Assembly (NCBI RefSeq): GCF_035046485.1
Contig: NC_085137.1
Location: 450,050,980 to 450,114,979, forward strand
Direction of reading: 5' to 3'
Source: Aedes albopictus
Lineage: Eukaryota; Arthropoda; Insecta; Diptera; Culicidae
DNA length: 64,000 nt
Below are positions 11,356 to 22,902 of the stretch, piece by piece (positions within the stretch are counted from its first letter, which is position 1; each line of letters starts with the position of its first letter). Both the position numbers and the translations under genes were made by a program. The notes under the pieces were generated by a model, which had not been told where the DNA came from, ran no database searches, and saw nothing but the letters and a program-made list of their open reading frames with translations.

Positions 11356-12640
11356 GTGAGTATTCAGTTTAGAAGCGGATGTTGGCGGTGTAGTTTTGGC
11401 ATAGTTTGGGTTAGAAGTGCGTGAAAGTAACAGACAGTGAATTGTTTCCAGAAGAAACTCTGCAAACATAAAGTAATTATGGATAGTACTAATCAAGTAC
11501 ATTATAGTGACTGTGCAGATTTGATGGAATTTTCGCTTGTTAAAGAGTGTTGGGGAAAAAGGTTGGCATATTTTGTGTTTGAAGTGATATTGTAAGCTAC
11601 AGGAATTTGAAGCTCAGTTGGACTATGTATAAATGGTGTATTTTTGATCAGTGCTAAAAACGTCATTTTGACTTATCTAGATTTAATCACCTAAAGCTCA
11701 TTTCAGAAGCTGAATCTAAGACAAACTAAGACTGCTAGACCATTTTTAGAAGAAAGTCACGGAGTCTATGTCTTCGACTATCCTCTAAAGATGCCAATTG
11801 CTAGGGTATGTGTGCCATCAGTAATCTCATGCTCCCAAATTCATCCTATTCAAGAACAAACGACTGGGCGCCGATTGATTCCATTCTTTTTGTTTTCATG
11901 CGTGCTCACTTCTAACAAAAAAAAAAAAATAAAAAATAAGAAACAAAACAAACAACGCTTCAACCCTTTGTTTTTCGTAGGATAAAAATGGGAGCCACAT
12001 GCCTAATAAGGGAACCAATACCCTATTCATGATATTTACTTAAAATTTTAGAGATAAAGTGTTGTTTTTTGTGATTTTCATGTAGAACTGGTCTAGCCGC
12101 ACAAGTTCGTCATACATTATATATTCAGATTCAGCTTCTGAAATGAACTGTAGTTGATTGAATCTAGATAAATCAAAATGACATTTTTAGCACTGTTCTA
12201 GATCTCTTTATTTGTTTTGAATTGTTTATTATTCACTATCTAGAATCCTGAATCCATAATAAATGCTACTGTATTATGTATGCTTTTTATTCGTATGACC
12301 CTACTGTCTTACTATATTAGTTGTGCTAATCGCTAATGGATACTTGGGGTGAAATGAACACCCCTTTTTAACTCAAACCATTGAATTTGAAGCAAACAAT
12401 GAATGAACTGCAGAGCTGTTTTAAGGCCGCACGGGACGACATGTGATTTTTTTCTCTATCTTCCTTCTATTTCTAAACGATTTGCCTTGCAATTTTGAAG
12501 ATGCAAACATCAATTTCCACTGCACTGGCGTAGCTGAAACTTCAGTCGATTGTGCACCGCAAATTTCTAGACAATAATATGATATAGAAGTTGAGATTTG
12601 CGCGCCGCTGTTCAAAAATTTCCACGCCGATGTGAAAACG
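11356..12640 (+). other. AT-rich sequence, probable intron
   Basis: No protein-coding similarity or repeat boundary is visible. There is A-rich low complexity at about 11919-11955. If the upstream exon is real, this is the start of an intron of about 11.4 kb reaching 22792. Confidence 0.35.
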
Positions 12641-13640
12641 GCAAAGTATTTTTTTTCTCGTCAGATCATCACGAACAACTGTCATTTATGTCAGCTTTAC
12701 TTGTAGAACAATCATTACACAGCGCAACATTTTTTTGTCTCAAGAGCAAACTTATGTGTCTCCGAAGGATTTTGGGCCGCTGAATCCGAATACGGGCTCA
12801 GATTTGCTCTAACACGTCACAATTTTGAGCTATACCTCAATTTATAGGGCAAAATATGCGATTTTGGGCATTTTTGACTGCAAGCCATTAAGCAACGAAA
12901 TATTTTTTTAAGCAATCAAAAGGTTAATTGGTCAATTAACATCTAAATTAACGACTCATGCAAAATATTTCGTTTTACCTATTCAAATTTGATTGATTTA
13001 AGGACAAGGTATTTGGAGTACATAGCTCAAAATTTCTAGAGCACCGTTTTTTAGAACCGTTGAACGGATTTGTATGAAAATGCATCACGCTAATTGTTCA
13101 GTGGTTGTCAATAGCGTGATGCATTTTGATCCAAATCCGTTCAACGGTTCTAAAAAACGGTGCTCTAGAAATTTTGAGCAATGTACTCCAAATACCTTGT
13201 CCTTAAGCATTTTATGTTATTATGAAAACTTGTATGCAACTTTTGGAGGATGACTTGTATGGGGAATATCGTACCTAACATAAATCGCTTAAAACTATCA
13301 AATTCGATTTGGAAAAACGAAATATTTTGCATGAGTCGTTAATTTAGATGTTAATTGACCAATTAACCTTTTGATTGCTTTAAAAAAATATTTCCTTGCT
13401 TAATGGCTTGCAGTCAAAAAAGCCCAAAATCGCATATTTTGCCCTATAAATTGAGGTATAGCTCAAAATTGTGACGTGTTAGAGCAAATCTGAGCCCGGA
13501 TTCGGATTCAGCGGCCCAAAATCCTTCGGAGACACATAAGTTTGCTCTTGAGACAGACAAAAAGTTATTTTTTGTTACGCTGTGTTATTACGGCTATTTG
13601 GTGCAGTTGTTTCAGTTTTTTATTCCTGACGAGATCTTTT
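12640..13640. mobile_element. Long palindromic (foldback) element of about 1 kb
   Basis: The arms at about 12640-13105 and 13112-13640 are inverted copies. Matching pairs include GTCTCAAGAGCAAACTTATG with CATAAGTTTGCTCTTGAGAC, and TAGAACCGTTGAACGGATTT with its complement near the centre. The right arm carries an extra segment of roughly 90 bp around 13207-13300. No reading frame explains it. Confidence 0.8.
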
Positions 13641-13861
13641 ATGAATTATTTGCGAAAGCCAAAGATTGGTAAGGATAACATCTGCCTAGGTTTTTGCATA
13701 CTATCTGGTGATGATGAATCACTTTCATTATCATTATATATTATTTTTAAAGACACGGACACCCCCAACAAACAATATTGATGAACAATAGATAAGCAAA
13801 CCTCACTTGAGGAAAATTTCAATAAATCTAGTAAAATAAGCTGTTATTCAGCCATCATTAA

Positions 13862-14085
13862 TAGTTGGGCCGTCTTCAGCCAGAGGCTGTGCAGACTGAA
13901 CGAAACTTAACACTAGACAACGGACACGACACGCATTATGAGCACCAGTGGATACGAGGAAGAAACATTACTTACGAAAAGTTTCATCACTCGGAGTGGG
14001 AATCGAATCCTCACCCCACGGTTATACACTTGGTGAAGCGCGGTCACGAGGATCCACCATTTTCAGGATAATCGCCGACTTTATA
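13862..14085 (-). mobile_element. tRNA-derived SINE copy
   Basis: On the minus strand a tRNA-like head (GCGCTTCACCAAGTGTATAA) precedes a B box GGATTCGATTCCCAC (complement at 13996-14010). The body then extends toward 13862. It is not a functional tRNA. Confidence 0.6.
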
Positions 14086-14316
14086 ACGGGTTATTAAAAC
14101 TCTTGACAGTCTTTCTATGCGGTTTACCTCTATTTTTACATAGTATTGCGACATATATTGTAAGATTTTTGATGAATTACTAATAAGATTATTAAAGGAT
14201 TCTTGGTCAGATCGTTGCACTATTCGTATGACATTGATGGAGGATTTAAATCAAAATTATTTAAAGCTCCTTTAGAATTCCCTTGGCAGATTTTCGATGC
14301 CTAAGTCTCCAGTTAG

Positions 14317-14474
14317 TTTTCTTCTTCTTCTTACTTCTGGCCAGACGAAGACGTGATCAGATATTTTTGTCTCAGAAATACCGATGGCATCGACTAGGGT
14401 TGAACCTGAACCGACTGGGGTGAGAGGCAACCACGCTTACCACTACACCAACGACGCCGCTAAAAAAGCGTCGT
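14317..14474 (-). mobile_element. tRNA-derived SINE with 11-bp target-site duplication
   Basis: On the minus strand the head reads GGCGTCGTTGGTGTAGTGGT with A box TGGTGTAGTGG, and the B box is GGTTCAACCC. The 3' end is GAAGAA-rich. TCTCCAGTTAG flanks it at 14306-14316 and 14475-14485. It is a different SINE family from the 9438 copy. Confidence 0.82.
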
Positions 14475-14502
14475 TCTCCAGTTAGCCTGAGGGCATATTT
14501 GA

Positions 14503-14733
14503 GACGGTGTTTTCGCCCTTGGCAGTCTTCAAATGTTTGCAAATACTTTTATTGCATTTTAACCCGACGGTCATCACTTCATGACTCCGTATATTGAACG
14601 TTCCAGAGATCTAACAAGAAAATGTGCACCTTATCGTTTAAAAAGATTAAATAAATAGCCGAAACCGTCGGAATAAAAATGCAATAACTGTTTTTGCAAA
14701 CGTTTGGAGACTGCCAAGTCCAAAAACACCCTC
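14503..14733. mobile_element. Palindromic MITE-like element
   Basis: GGTGTTTTCGCCCTTGGCAG with TTGCAAATACTTTTATTGCA on the left faces TGCAATAACTGTTTTTGCAA with ACTGCCAAGTCCAAAAACAC on the right. The loop is about 100 bp. The SINE at 14317-14474 inserted just outside it. Confidence 0.65.
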
Positions 14734-15354
14734 TCTGCCGGTTGAATCGCTAACAGTCGCAACGAACACCAGATATTTTTCAAGTGGCAAGTAATTTCCT
14801 CGACTATTTTGGGATAGTGTTTCACTGTGCTTGCACACATGATCGAAATTTATGTTATTGCAGTTTACGAGTGCCTTTGAACTATACTAAATAAATGAAT
14901 TATTCAAATAATTAGTTTTGAGGTGCTCAGAAAACATCCAGATTAATAGGCAAATCGGTAAACACTGCCATTTTTGTGAGCAGATTTTCGAGATTTTTGA
15001 GATTTTTGTTGGATTAGCGAAATCAAGCTGCTTGGATCAGGCAACATTAGAATTGGCTTATCCAGAAACATCTAGGAAATTCTACTGAAATTTTATTTGC
15101 GAATTTGACGAAATGAAGAAATTCTGTCGGGCATCTTAGACAGTGCTGCTATGGCAAAATTCGAGCTGGTTACTCAAGGTTTCCAAAGTTCAGCGCCCCT
15201 ACATTGGTGAGTGGTGACTGGTGAGCCTCCAAGAAAATTACTTCACTATTGCGCCGAATTAAAAATTATTCCAAGAAAACCCTTCCACGCATTATAGTTT
15301 TACGGTTTTCTTTTGTTATTATCGTGGAAGGGACAGTTTTGCAAGTATTCCTTT
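14734..15354. other. No recognised feature
   Basis: AT-rich sequence with no recognisable gene or repeat boundary, ahead of the minisatellite. Confidence 0.4.
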
Positions 15355-15912
15355 TATTAGTTTTTCCGGGATTCGTATTAAAATCATCCAAATCCAGAGA
15401 GAAATTTCTGAACCAATCACTACAGGAACTCCTGGAACAATCCATGAAAGAACTTCAGGAGCAATCCCTGAAAGAACTCCGGGAGTAATCCCTAGAGGAA
15501 TTTCTGAAGGTACGCCTGGAGTAGATCCTGTAGGAATCCCTTGAGGATTTTCTGAAAGTATAGCTGGATGAATCCCCAGATGAATTTCTGGAGGAATCTC
15601 TAGAGCAAATATGGGAGGCATCTTTGGAGAAATTTCTGAAAAAATCGCTTGAAGAATTCCGGGAGCAATTGCTAGACAAATTTTTGGAGGAATTTCTAGA
15701 AGAATTCTTAGAGAAATCTCTGGTGGAACTCCTGGAGAAATCCCTGAGGCATTTCCTAGAGGAATCTCTGGAGGAAACCCTGGAGGAACTTCTGGTCAAA
15801 TTCCTGGAGGAGTCCCTAGAAAAATTCCTGGCGGAATCCCTGGAGAAATCTCTGGACGAATTTCTTGAAGAATGCTTGGACAAATCCCTGAAAATGTTTC
15901 TAAAAGAATAAT
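15355..15912. repeat. 12-bp-period degenerate minisatellite, cluster 1
   Basis: The unit is GAATTCCTGGAG / GAATCCCTGGAG, repeated imperfectly every 12 bp. Because 12 is a multiple of 3, frames stay open on both strands (for example 15624-15911 plus, giving an EFLE/EKSL four-residue period, and 15455-15964 minus, giving SRDSSRNS repeats). These are not genes. Confidence 0.85.
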
Positions 15913-16642
15913 TGGAATCGTCTAGCACGGAATCCTGCTTGCTGCCGTCGGAGAGTTGCGTCAATCTTCTCCTGTATCCGTTTAAGGATCACTTTGCAGA
16001 GAACTTTGAGAATGATGCACATCAATTCAATATTATATCCGTCTATTATCGCGTACAGTCAGGTCACCCATTTTGGGTATCTTTTCTAAGACGCCTTCCA
16101 TTCAGCCGGCCGAAAATATCCATATGTTGCAGAATAATTGATGCAGTAGTTGTGCGGATACTATGGGGTCAGCTTTGAGCATCTCAGCTGATATGCGACC
16201 GGCCCCTGGGGCTCTGTTCGATTTCATGCTACGGATGGCTGTTTCTATCTCTTGCACTGATGGAGCTTCGGTGTTGACACGGGTAATGCATCGAATCCTT
16301 GGCGGATCATGCTGAGGTGTTGACGGCGTGACCGACACTTGAAAAAGGTATCCAAAGTGCTCGAACCAGCGTTTCAACTGGTCAGCCGAGTCGGTCAGTA
16401 ACTGTCCAGACGTGTCTTTCATGGGCATCGTAGCATTCATCTTGGTCCCACTAAGGCGACGTGAGACATCATAGAGGAGACGGATGTCGCCTGTGTTTGC
16501 GGCTTTCTCGCCTTCGTCGGCTAGGGAGTCCGCCCACGCTCTTTTGTCCCGTCTACATAAGCGTTTCACTTCCTTCCCGAGAACCGAAAAGCGCTGATGG
16601 GCTACGGCTTTCGCTCCTTGTGTTCCTTCCAGCCCTGTCGTC

Positions 16643-16990
16643 CTCCTTAGTCACGGTTAGTCGACGACTAAGGAGCTTTATTTTTAAGTCAAAAAAGATT
16701 TTTTTTTTCAAAATAACCATGTAAAATTGTTAATGTGATTATTACCACCACCCACGTGGTGCACATTTTCCAAAAAAAAAAATCACTTCACTTCACTTCA
16801 CGACCACCCCCTCAGGAAGCAAAATTTGATAAAACGTTATTTTTGACCATTTTGATTGTACACTGTTGACGCCTTGACCGTACCAGATTGAGTGTAAATG
16901 GGATTTGGCAAAAGTCGGTACCCACGACCACCCCCTCAGGAAGCAAAATTTGATAAAACATTATTTGAGAGCATTTTGGGCAATTCAAAT
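16643..16990. mobile_element. Insertion in the RTE remnant carrying a 37-bp direct repeat
   Basis: It interrupts the RTE frame between the KIEERS and EVKRLCRR motifs. CACGACCACCCCCTCAGGAA followed by GCAAAATTTGATAAAAC occurs at about 16799 and again at about 16924. Nothing is encoded. The class is unknown. Confidence 0.5.
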
Positions 16991-18189
16991 TGACCGCTCC
17001 TCTATCTTCCTCCAGGTATCATCTGTGATCCACTGCTTTCTTCGGGTGCGTAGCTCACCCAAATTAATCTTGCCGGTGGCGATAAAGGCGTTCTTGATGG
17101 CGCTCCATTGATCTTCTACGCTTCCACCTTCTGAAATATTCGCAGCACGATTCTCTAGCTCCTCAACGAAGGACCTTTTCACCGCAGCGTCTTCCAGTCA
17201 GCGTGTGTTGAATTGCACTATGAAGAAAGTGGTGGCCAAAAATCGAAAAATTTACTTGCTTTGAATGACGTGTCTTATATACTATTTGATAGCCAGATAG
17301 TTAAAACCTAGATTCCCAAAATTTCAGCCCTCTGTGATGGAAACTCATTGCGCCACAGATAACAGACTTAGAAAAATAGTGAAAGTTGTAGAAAAAATGC
17401 ATTTTAAACAAATGCAATTTTCTCAGTGAAAAAACGGTTTCATTTTGGAATTTAATCCACCGTTAGAAATGTTATAATCTGAACTACAAAATGGGTGTGC
17501 TGTTGAGGTTACACGGTTAATTGAAATTAGTTAAAAGTGGGTAATTATTGACTAAAGCAACATTTTTTGCCCAAGTTGGTCTATATCTAACAAGCAGGGT
17601 CGAGCAGTCCCAAGAGGCCGCCACCACAGTTTAGTTTGGGGTTTATACTATCTGCGGAACGTGAATCCAGCTGCGGATAGCTGCGGATGAGCGTCATTTT
17701 GACACAAATCCGAAAAATTGATTTTTTTAATTATTATTTATTGTTAATTACGATTATTGATTATGCGAGCACATACAACAAAATCGTACAAACTAAACAG
17801 TGCTTCAAAGGTGGAACTGTTAATTGTCAAATTAAGTCTCAAAAATGTTGCACATTTAATTTTTTTATGATAAATATGGGTAAAAACTGACCGAAAATTA
17901 TTGTTCCATTCAGAAATTGTATCAATCCATCTAGACTAAAATGCTTCTTTTGTTCCTGAAAATCTTGTTTATATTTTCAATACATATTTACCAACGCAGA
18001 AAGAAACACCACATCTTATGTATTTATTTTACGAAAAACTTCCTACTTGTATTTTAAAGACGAGTACAATGTTTTCAAATCATAAGTTTGTTTTCAACTT
18101 AAATGCTGGCAACGTGAATATCACACAGTAGTTAATTAAACGAAAACAAATCTGAAAATAATAGTTTGTGGTAATATGGAACATAGGAG

Positions 18190-18428
18190 CACAGACAAAC
18201 AGACGTAACACTTCGAACATTCTTCGATGCAAAATCTAGTCACGGAAACATGTTCGCCCAATGCTTAAAGAACCATCGACTAGGTGGCGGTAGTGGGCAA
18301 ACGTCAAACTCGAACAAAAACGATGAGAGCCCCACGAGTGGTCAGTTGGCCAACTATCAAATTTTGAAGTTGGCCGTTAAATCGGTGTACGATGGCATTT
18401 ATCAGAGTGTTACGTCTGTTTGTCTGTG
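18190..18428. mobile_element. MITE with CACAGACAAACAGACG termini (copy 2)
   Basis: CACAGACAAACAGACGTAAC at the left faces GTTACGTCTGTTTGTCTGTG at the right, a perfect 20-bp inverted terminal repeat. The interior resembles the 6890 copy (CGCCCAATGCTTA). It is 18 bp from a third copy. Confidence 0.75.
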
Positions 18429-18446
18429 ATAGGAGCATCGTTCTAC

Positions 18447-18576
18447 CACAGACAAACAGACGTATCACTTGGAACAAAATGCGATAAAAATCATTGTCAC
18501 GAAAACCGCCCAATGCTAATTACGTTAAAAAGGAAAACGATGGGAACTGAGTAGAGTGAGGCGTCTGTTATCTGTA
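18447..18576. mobile_element. MITE with CACAGACAAACAGACG termini (copy 3, diverged)
   Basis: The left end is CACAGACAAACAGACGTATC. The right end is decayed (GCGTCTGTTATCTGTAG). It shares GAAAACCGCCCAATGCTAAT with copies 1 and 2 and is shorter through internal deletion. Confidence 0.6.
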
Positions 18577-18632
18577 GTGTTACGTTAGATCTTAAAAATC
18601 TCAAATAGTCAATGCAACAAAAGCATTTGAAT

Positions 18633-18875
18633 ATATAGCGCATTTAGTTCACCACTGGACTATCGCACTAGTTTTCACGAGTGCGAAAACGCTAATAAAA
18701 GTGCGCGATTGCATCAAATCAACTCGGTGTCTTCAGAGCACTTGTTCTCCATAGATTGAAGAAATAGTGCGCCGAAGACATCAACCTGATTTGATGCTAT
18801 CGCGCACTTTTATTTACGCTTTCGCACTTATAATGTCGCAGTTCGCAGTCCAGTAGTGAACTAAATGCGGTATAT
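18633..18875. mobile_element. Palindromic MITE, GCATTTAGTTCACYACTGGAC termini
   Basis: GCGCATTTAGTTCACCACTG on the left faces CAGTAGTGAACTAAATGCGG on the right. An inner pair also matches: AAAGTGCGCGATTGCATCAA with TTGATGCTATCGCGCACTTT. TATA-like ends suggest insertion at TA. Confidence 0.75.
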
Positions 18876-18921
18876 CAAATCAAGGCATAATATAATTTTG
18901 ATCTTGCTAAAGAAGCACGAC

Positions 18922-19254
18922 TACAGTAGACGCTCGCTCGGTGCAAACGATTTAACTGCAAGTCTGCTAAGTGTAACAATTTTACAGTTATCGCACCGCT
19001 ATCCGTCATGATGAAATGTCAACAGCGATGCGATGTTTTTCTAATACACATTGGCTGCATTCTGCAGCAACTGACAGTTCTATGACATCTGCCAGTTGCT
19101 GCAGTTAAGTGAAACGTAAACATGTTGCAGGTATCTAACGTCTACTTTACTGTACGGATAGCGGTGTGATAACTGCAAAATTGATGCACTTAGCGAACTT
19201 GCAGTTAAAAAGCATTGCAGTTAAAGCGTTTGCACCGAACGAACGTCTACTGTA
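18922..19254. mobile_element. Tc1/mariner-type MITE, TACAGTAGACG termini
   Basis: TACAGTAGACGCTCGCTCGG at the left and the complement of CGAACGAACGTCTACTGTA at the right form terminal repeats that continue as TGCAAACG-TTTAACTGCAA. A second internal inverted pair, GATAGCGGTGTGATAACTGC with its counterpart, gives a full foldback. TA at both ends fits mariner target duplication. Confidence 0.8.
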
Positions 19255-19659
19255 CTTCAAAAGTTGAAATGCGTAGCACAATATTTTTACAATGCATATC
19301 AAAAGGCTCACGCAAAAAAAAATGCTTTGAAAAATACAATAAAGATAGGCGCGACGCTTATTCGGTACTTGAAAACGATGTTATGTTTGGCGGTAATGTT
19401 GACACTATAGAAAGGCTCATTTGGTCACGAGAAAAAAATCATATAGACATAACGATTCAAATATGGTGAATTTGATTGACCATGTTCTCAAAAATTGTGA
19501 AAGTGAATCTAAAATGTTTACAATTTCTAAAAAAAATATGTGGAATGATGTCACATAAACAGAAGAATGAGTAGATATTGCTTGTGATTTTGATTAAGTG
19601 TCAAGAGATAGTTAATTAATAAAATTTATGACGGCAATTTATCAATTGGCGACCCGCTG

Positions 19660-19765
19660 GTGGTGACCAGTCGATCAACTTTTCAACGCAAAACAACCCT
19701 CGGTTCTTCAGATTTGTGCTTTTGAAAATTCAAAGGGTGGCTTTGTTATATATTCACCTTAATGA
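19660..19765. repeat. Dispersed repeat shared with 46470-46572
   Basis: Both copies carry GATCAACTTTTCA, GGTTCTTCAGATTTGTGCTT and a GGTGTGGCTTTGTTCTATATTCACC-like segment. At 46426-46541 the same sequence is one arm of a palindrome; here only one arm is seen. Confidence 0.55.
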
Positions 19766-21009
19766 TGTTGATATGTGTTCAGTAAAATAATAGATGCATA
19801 TTTAAAAATTATCCTTTCGACGAGTTTGAAAAAATATTACAGTAGGGGGGGGGGGAAGGTAGATAAGTTGGAGCGGGCGGCTCTTGGTAGATAAATAATT
19901 CTTCACCAAAATACCTGATTGATGGAAAAATACTCTTATAGAACATTAAAAATGGGGGGGGGGGATCAGATTTACCTAGAGAGAGGGGGGGGGGGTCTTC
20001 AACCTCCACATCTCCTATTTTATCTTGTGCATGGCGATCTTATTCTAGTTTTAATTTGCATTTGAACTGCCCCAAAAATTAAAAACAAACGTTTAAGTTT
20101 ATTGTTCAGGAATAAGTGGCTCCTAACTGGGTTAAATACTAGTTCCACCTTCCAGATGAGATGAAAATACATAAATTTGACTAATGTTATGCTAATCTCA
20201 ATAGAATATTATCAAAAAATGCAGAAAAAACCAAAAAAATATTTTTGGCCACCACTTTGTATGGAGCCGCCCCATAGTGCGGTGCCCGATTTTCTCCTCC
20301 TGTCGCTGGATCCTGGCAATGTGCAGTCGAATCTCGCCGATTAGGAGATGATGGTCGGACGCATTGTCGGCGCTACGTTTGTTTCGCACATCAAGAAGGC
20401 TCCGTCTCCATTTTCGGCTGATGCAGATGTGGTCGATTTGCTTTTCCGTGACGCCATTACGAGAAACCCATCCCACTTTGTGCACTGGCCGATGCGGAAA
20501 GAGCCATCCCCCAATCACCATATCCTTTTGCCACAAAACTCTTCAAACAGCTCTCCGTTTTCGCTCATTTCTCCGAGACCATGGCGTCGCATGACGTGCT
20601 CATAGTCCGAGTTGTCGGAACCAACCTTCGCGTTGAAGTCGTCCATGAGGATCTTGATATCACCTTTCGGAGTCTTGTTCACGACAGCATTCAGTTGACT
20701 GTAAAAGTTCTCTTTGTTTTGCATTTCGGTAGCATCAGTTGGCGCGTAACATTGGATCAAGATAAGGTTTCGAATCCGTGTTCTGAATCTGACTACAATT
20801 ATCCTCTCATTAATAGGTTCCCACTTCGTGAGCGCAGCGTGAGCGTGAGCGCTGAGCAGAAAACCAACTCCACGGTGCCGAGGAACGTGTTCACCTCGTA
20901 GGCCAGAGTATAGCAGAATTTGACCCGACGCCAATCTGTGTTCTCCAAAGTTCGGCCAACGGACTTCGCTCAGTCCTAGGATCTCAAGCTTCAGGCGATT
21001 GCGCCACCT

Positions 21010-22792
21010 CTAAATCTCAATATTTTGGCTCAAACTAAGAAGTTTCTCTATTTATGTCATTTGAATCCAGAAGAGCTTACGAATTCCAGGTTTCAACAAC
21101 TTCAATAAGCCACAGCCTAATAAGCATATTTACCATTAACTTTGCAGGAACTTGATCAGAAATCTGCTCAAGATCCCGTGAAGAATTTGTCAAGATCTTG
21201 CAAAGGATTCAACAAGGGATTGAGCCTAAAGTGTCAAAGAATATTATCTGAACGAAATTATTGCAGGTTGAACAACAATTCCACTCGTTGAGAGCTCCGT
21301 AGAGTAACGAAAAAAATATCCATCGTGTCAGGTGGATAAAATCGTGTAAAATCTTTTTGTTTTTAGATTTCAATTAAACGTCTTTGATTTTATAAACTGG
21401 AGCACCGCGTAGCAACTTATTTCCAAAAAGAGCACCGCGAAGTAAAAGTTCTGGAAACCCCTGGCATAGAAAATATAAGTCATTTTGATTGCAGACCGAA
21501 GACTGCAAGCCCGAGAACCCCCCAAGTTCGATGTTTATGACAGTAATTGATAAAAGTTCGTGGCTACAATGCTCGAGAAGCCACTATTGCTGAGTCAGTA
21601 TAGTCAAGTTTATTTTCGAATCGAGCCCAATCTATGTTTAGCCTAATCTCTTGTTGACTTTGTCAAACCGTCAACAATACTTTTTCGTTCCAAGGGCATC
21701 ATGCGTAGAATAATTTTAAAATAGTTTTACGACTATGATTTGCTCGAATCAGAATCAGAATTTCATCTTCTAGCTCATTGGAAAACAAACTCATAAAAAC
21801 CGCACAGTTCTGATAGCAATAAGACAAAATACATTGACTCCGCAAAGGTTAATGCCTTCCAGAACCCATTAGATGATTGCTTAATTGCATTTTAACAAAC
21901 GACCCAAGCTGATAATTGCAAATTCGCAATCCCGCGCAGCAATTGACTTGATTGGAAAGTGCATGATGGCGGATGATGGTGGTGCACGCTAGCCCAGCTA
22001 AGCATCATTCATTAATTCGCACTTTCGGTGAAAATCCCGGCTTAATTGCTGACAAATCAACATCAGGGTGACTGATAAGATAAGCGGGCCGTCATCGGTT
22101 CAGGAGTTTGCTTTGGGTGTCGTCACTTCTGGCTGAAGTCTGGGCTCTCTGTATGCGGAATGATGGGGAGTTTGGCGAATAATGCTTCATTGAGATCTGA
22201 CGAGCTTAAGGACAGTAGCTGTTGTCTGTAAATCATATTTTTCAGCAGCCAGTGGTTCCCAAACAAAACATGATTGGAATCAGTACATTCTTGCAAAGCA
22301 TGTAGTAAATCCTCCTTTTTCTGATTATAAGAAAAAACTGTGTAGACGGGATGGAGTATGATCAACGACTGTGTAAAAAGTATTGATTTTCGAAAGCAAT
22401 GGGGCCCTTTTGAAATTGGTTTCCGTTCGCTGAGAGAAATCAAACTAGACTTTTCAGGAATGAAACTATAGATCTCAGATGAATATTTTGGAAATTTGTA
22501 CCATTTAGCCTTCGTTTTGCATCGCGTTGGGAACAGCTTACTAACATAGTGTACGGTTTGTGGAAAACAATCCTACTGTAAAAGGATGGGTCAAAATATG
22601 CACAACTGGTATTTGTAAGGTTCACTTGAGAGTTTCTTTAAGTTGAAAGATTTCTGCTACGAAAATGTTTCAAATGTTGATGTTCTTTAATGAGATGTGT
22701 CAAGAGTTACTTAAGACAGCATCTTGTACATGTTTCTGGAATTTTTAAATCTGAGTGCATTTTACCCCACTCTTCCCCACGCACCTCATTAG
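21010..22792. other. No recognised gene; probable intron or upstream DNA
   Basis: Mixed AT-rich sequence with short frames only. A polypyrimidine tract and acceptor appear at its end (22770-22792). Confidence 0.4.
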
Positions 22793-22902
22793 AGCAAGAC
22801 GATGTGCGATCGGCGCCTTCGAAGAATAATGGCCAACATATTCAGCCGTTGGAACGATGACTTCTCAAATGACACCCTGGCCATTAATGGCGACGGCGAA
22901 AG
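22793..22902 (+). CDS. LRMDA: LRMDA-like gene, first recognised coding exon
   Basis: A pyrimidine-rich tract (about 22770-22790) ends in ATTAG at 22788-22792, so this looks like an internal exon with an acceptor. The first in-frame ATG is at 22802, giving MCDRRLRRIMANIFSRWNDD at the N terminus. The donor is AAAG|GTGATC after 22902, a weaker match than the other donors. Read-through meets TGA at once, so an unspliced transcript would encode only 34 residues. The frame is open upstream of the ATG to the acceptor, so coding could begin in an earlier exon. Confidence 0.7.

Larger units (their letters stand above)
17216..20280. mobile_element. Non-autonomous DNA transposon, CACTATG termini, 3.1 kb
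   Basis: The left end is CACTATGAAGAAAGTGGTGG with CCAAAAAT. The right end, read inward, is CACTATGGGGCGGCTCCATA with AAGTGGTGGCCAAAAAT. It sits exactly where the RTE frame is interrupted, so it inserted there. A second right-type end lies at 41755. I could not define a target-site duplication, and no transposase is visible. It carries further MITEs. Confidence 0.6.
15912..21010 (-). pseudogene. RTE-clade LINE remnant broken by nested insertions
   Basis: Reading from 21010 downward, the endonuclease domain shows LEILGLSEVRWPNFGEH, then GVGFLLS, ILIQCYAPT, DDFNAKVGSD, HGLGEMSENG, KQIDHICISRKWRRSLLDVR and SDHHLL. It stops near 20281 (GHR) and resumes at 17215 with FNTR and SFVEELENRAANISEGG, then WITDDTWRKIEERS. 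A second gap (about 16643-16990) precedes EVKRLCRRDKRAWADSLADE, SVQEIETAIRSMKSNRAPGA and the reverse-transcriptase start LCKVILKRIQEKIDATLRRQ. It ends near 15912 inside the palm domain, against minisatellite. The motif order matches RTE-clade elements (often mis-annotated as craniofacial development protein 2-like). The first part of the endonuclease and most of the reverse transcriptase are missing, so it cannot be active. Confidence 0.88.

Noticed and set aside
15455..15964. 169-residue minus-strand open frame rich in SRDSSRNS
   Set aside because: It lies on the 12-bp minisatellite, and the opposite strand is open too. The sequence simply follows the repeat period.
20198..20934. Craniofacial-development-protein-2-like host gene
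   Set aside because: This name is commonly attached to RTE-type LINE endonucleases. The reverse-transcriptase remnant follows on the same strand, so it is a retrotransposon.
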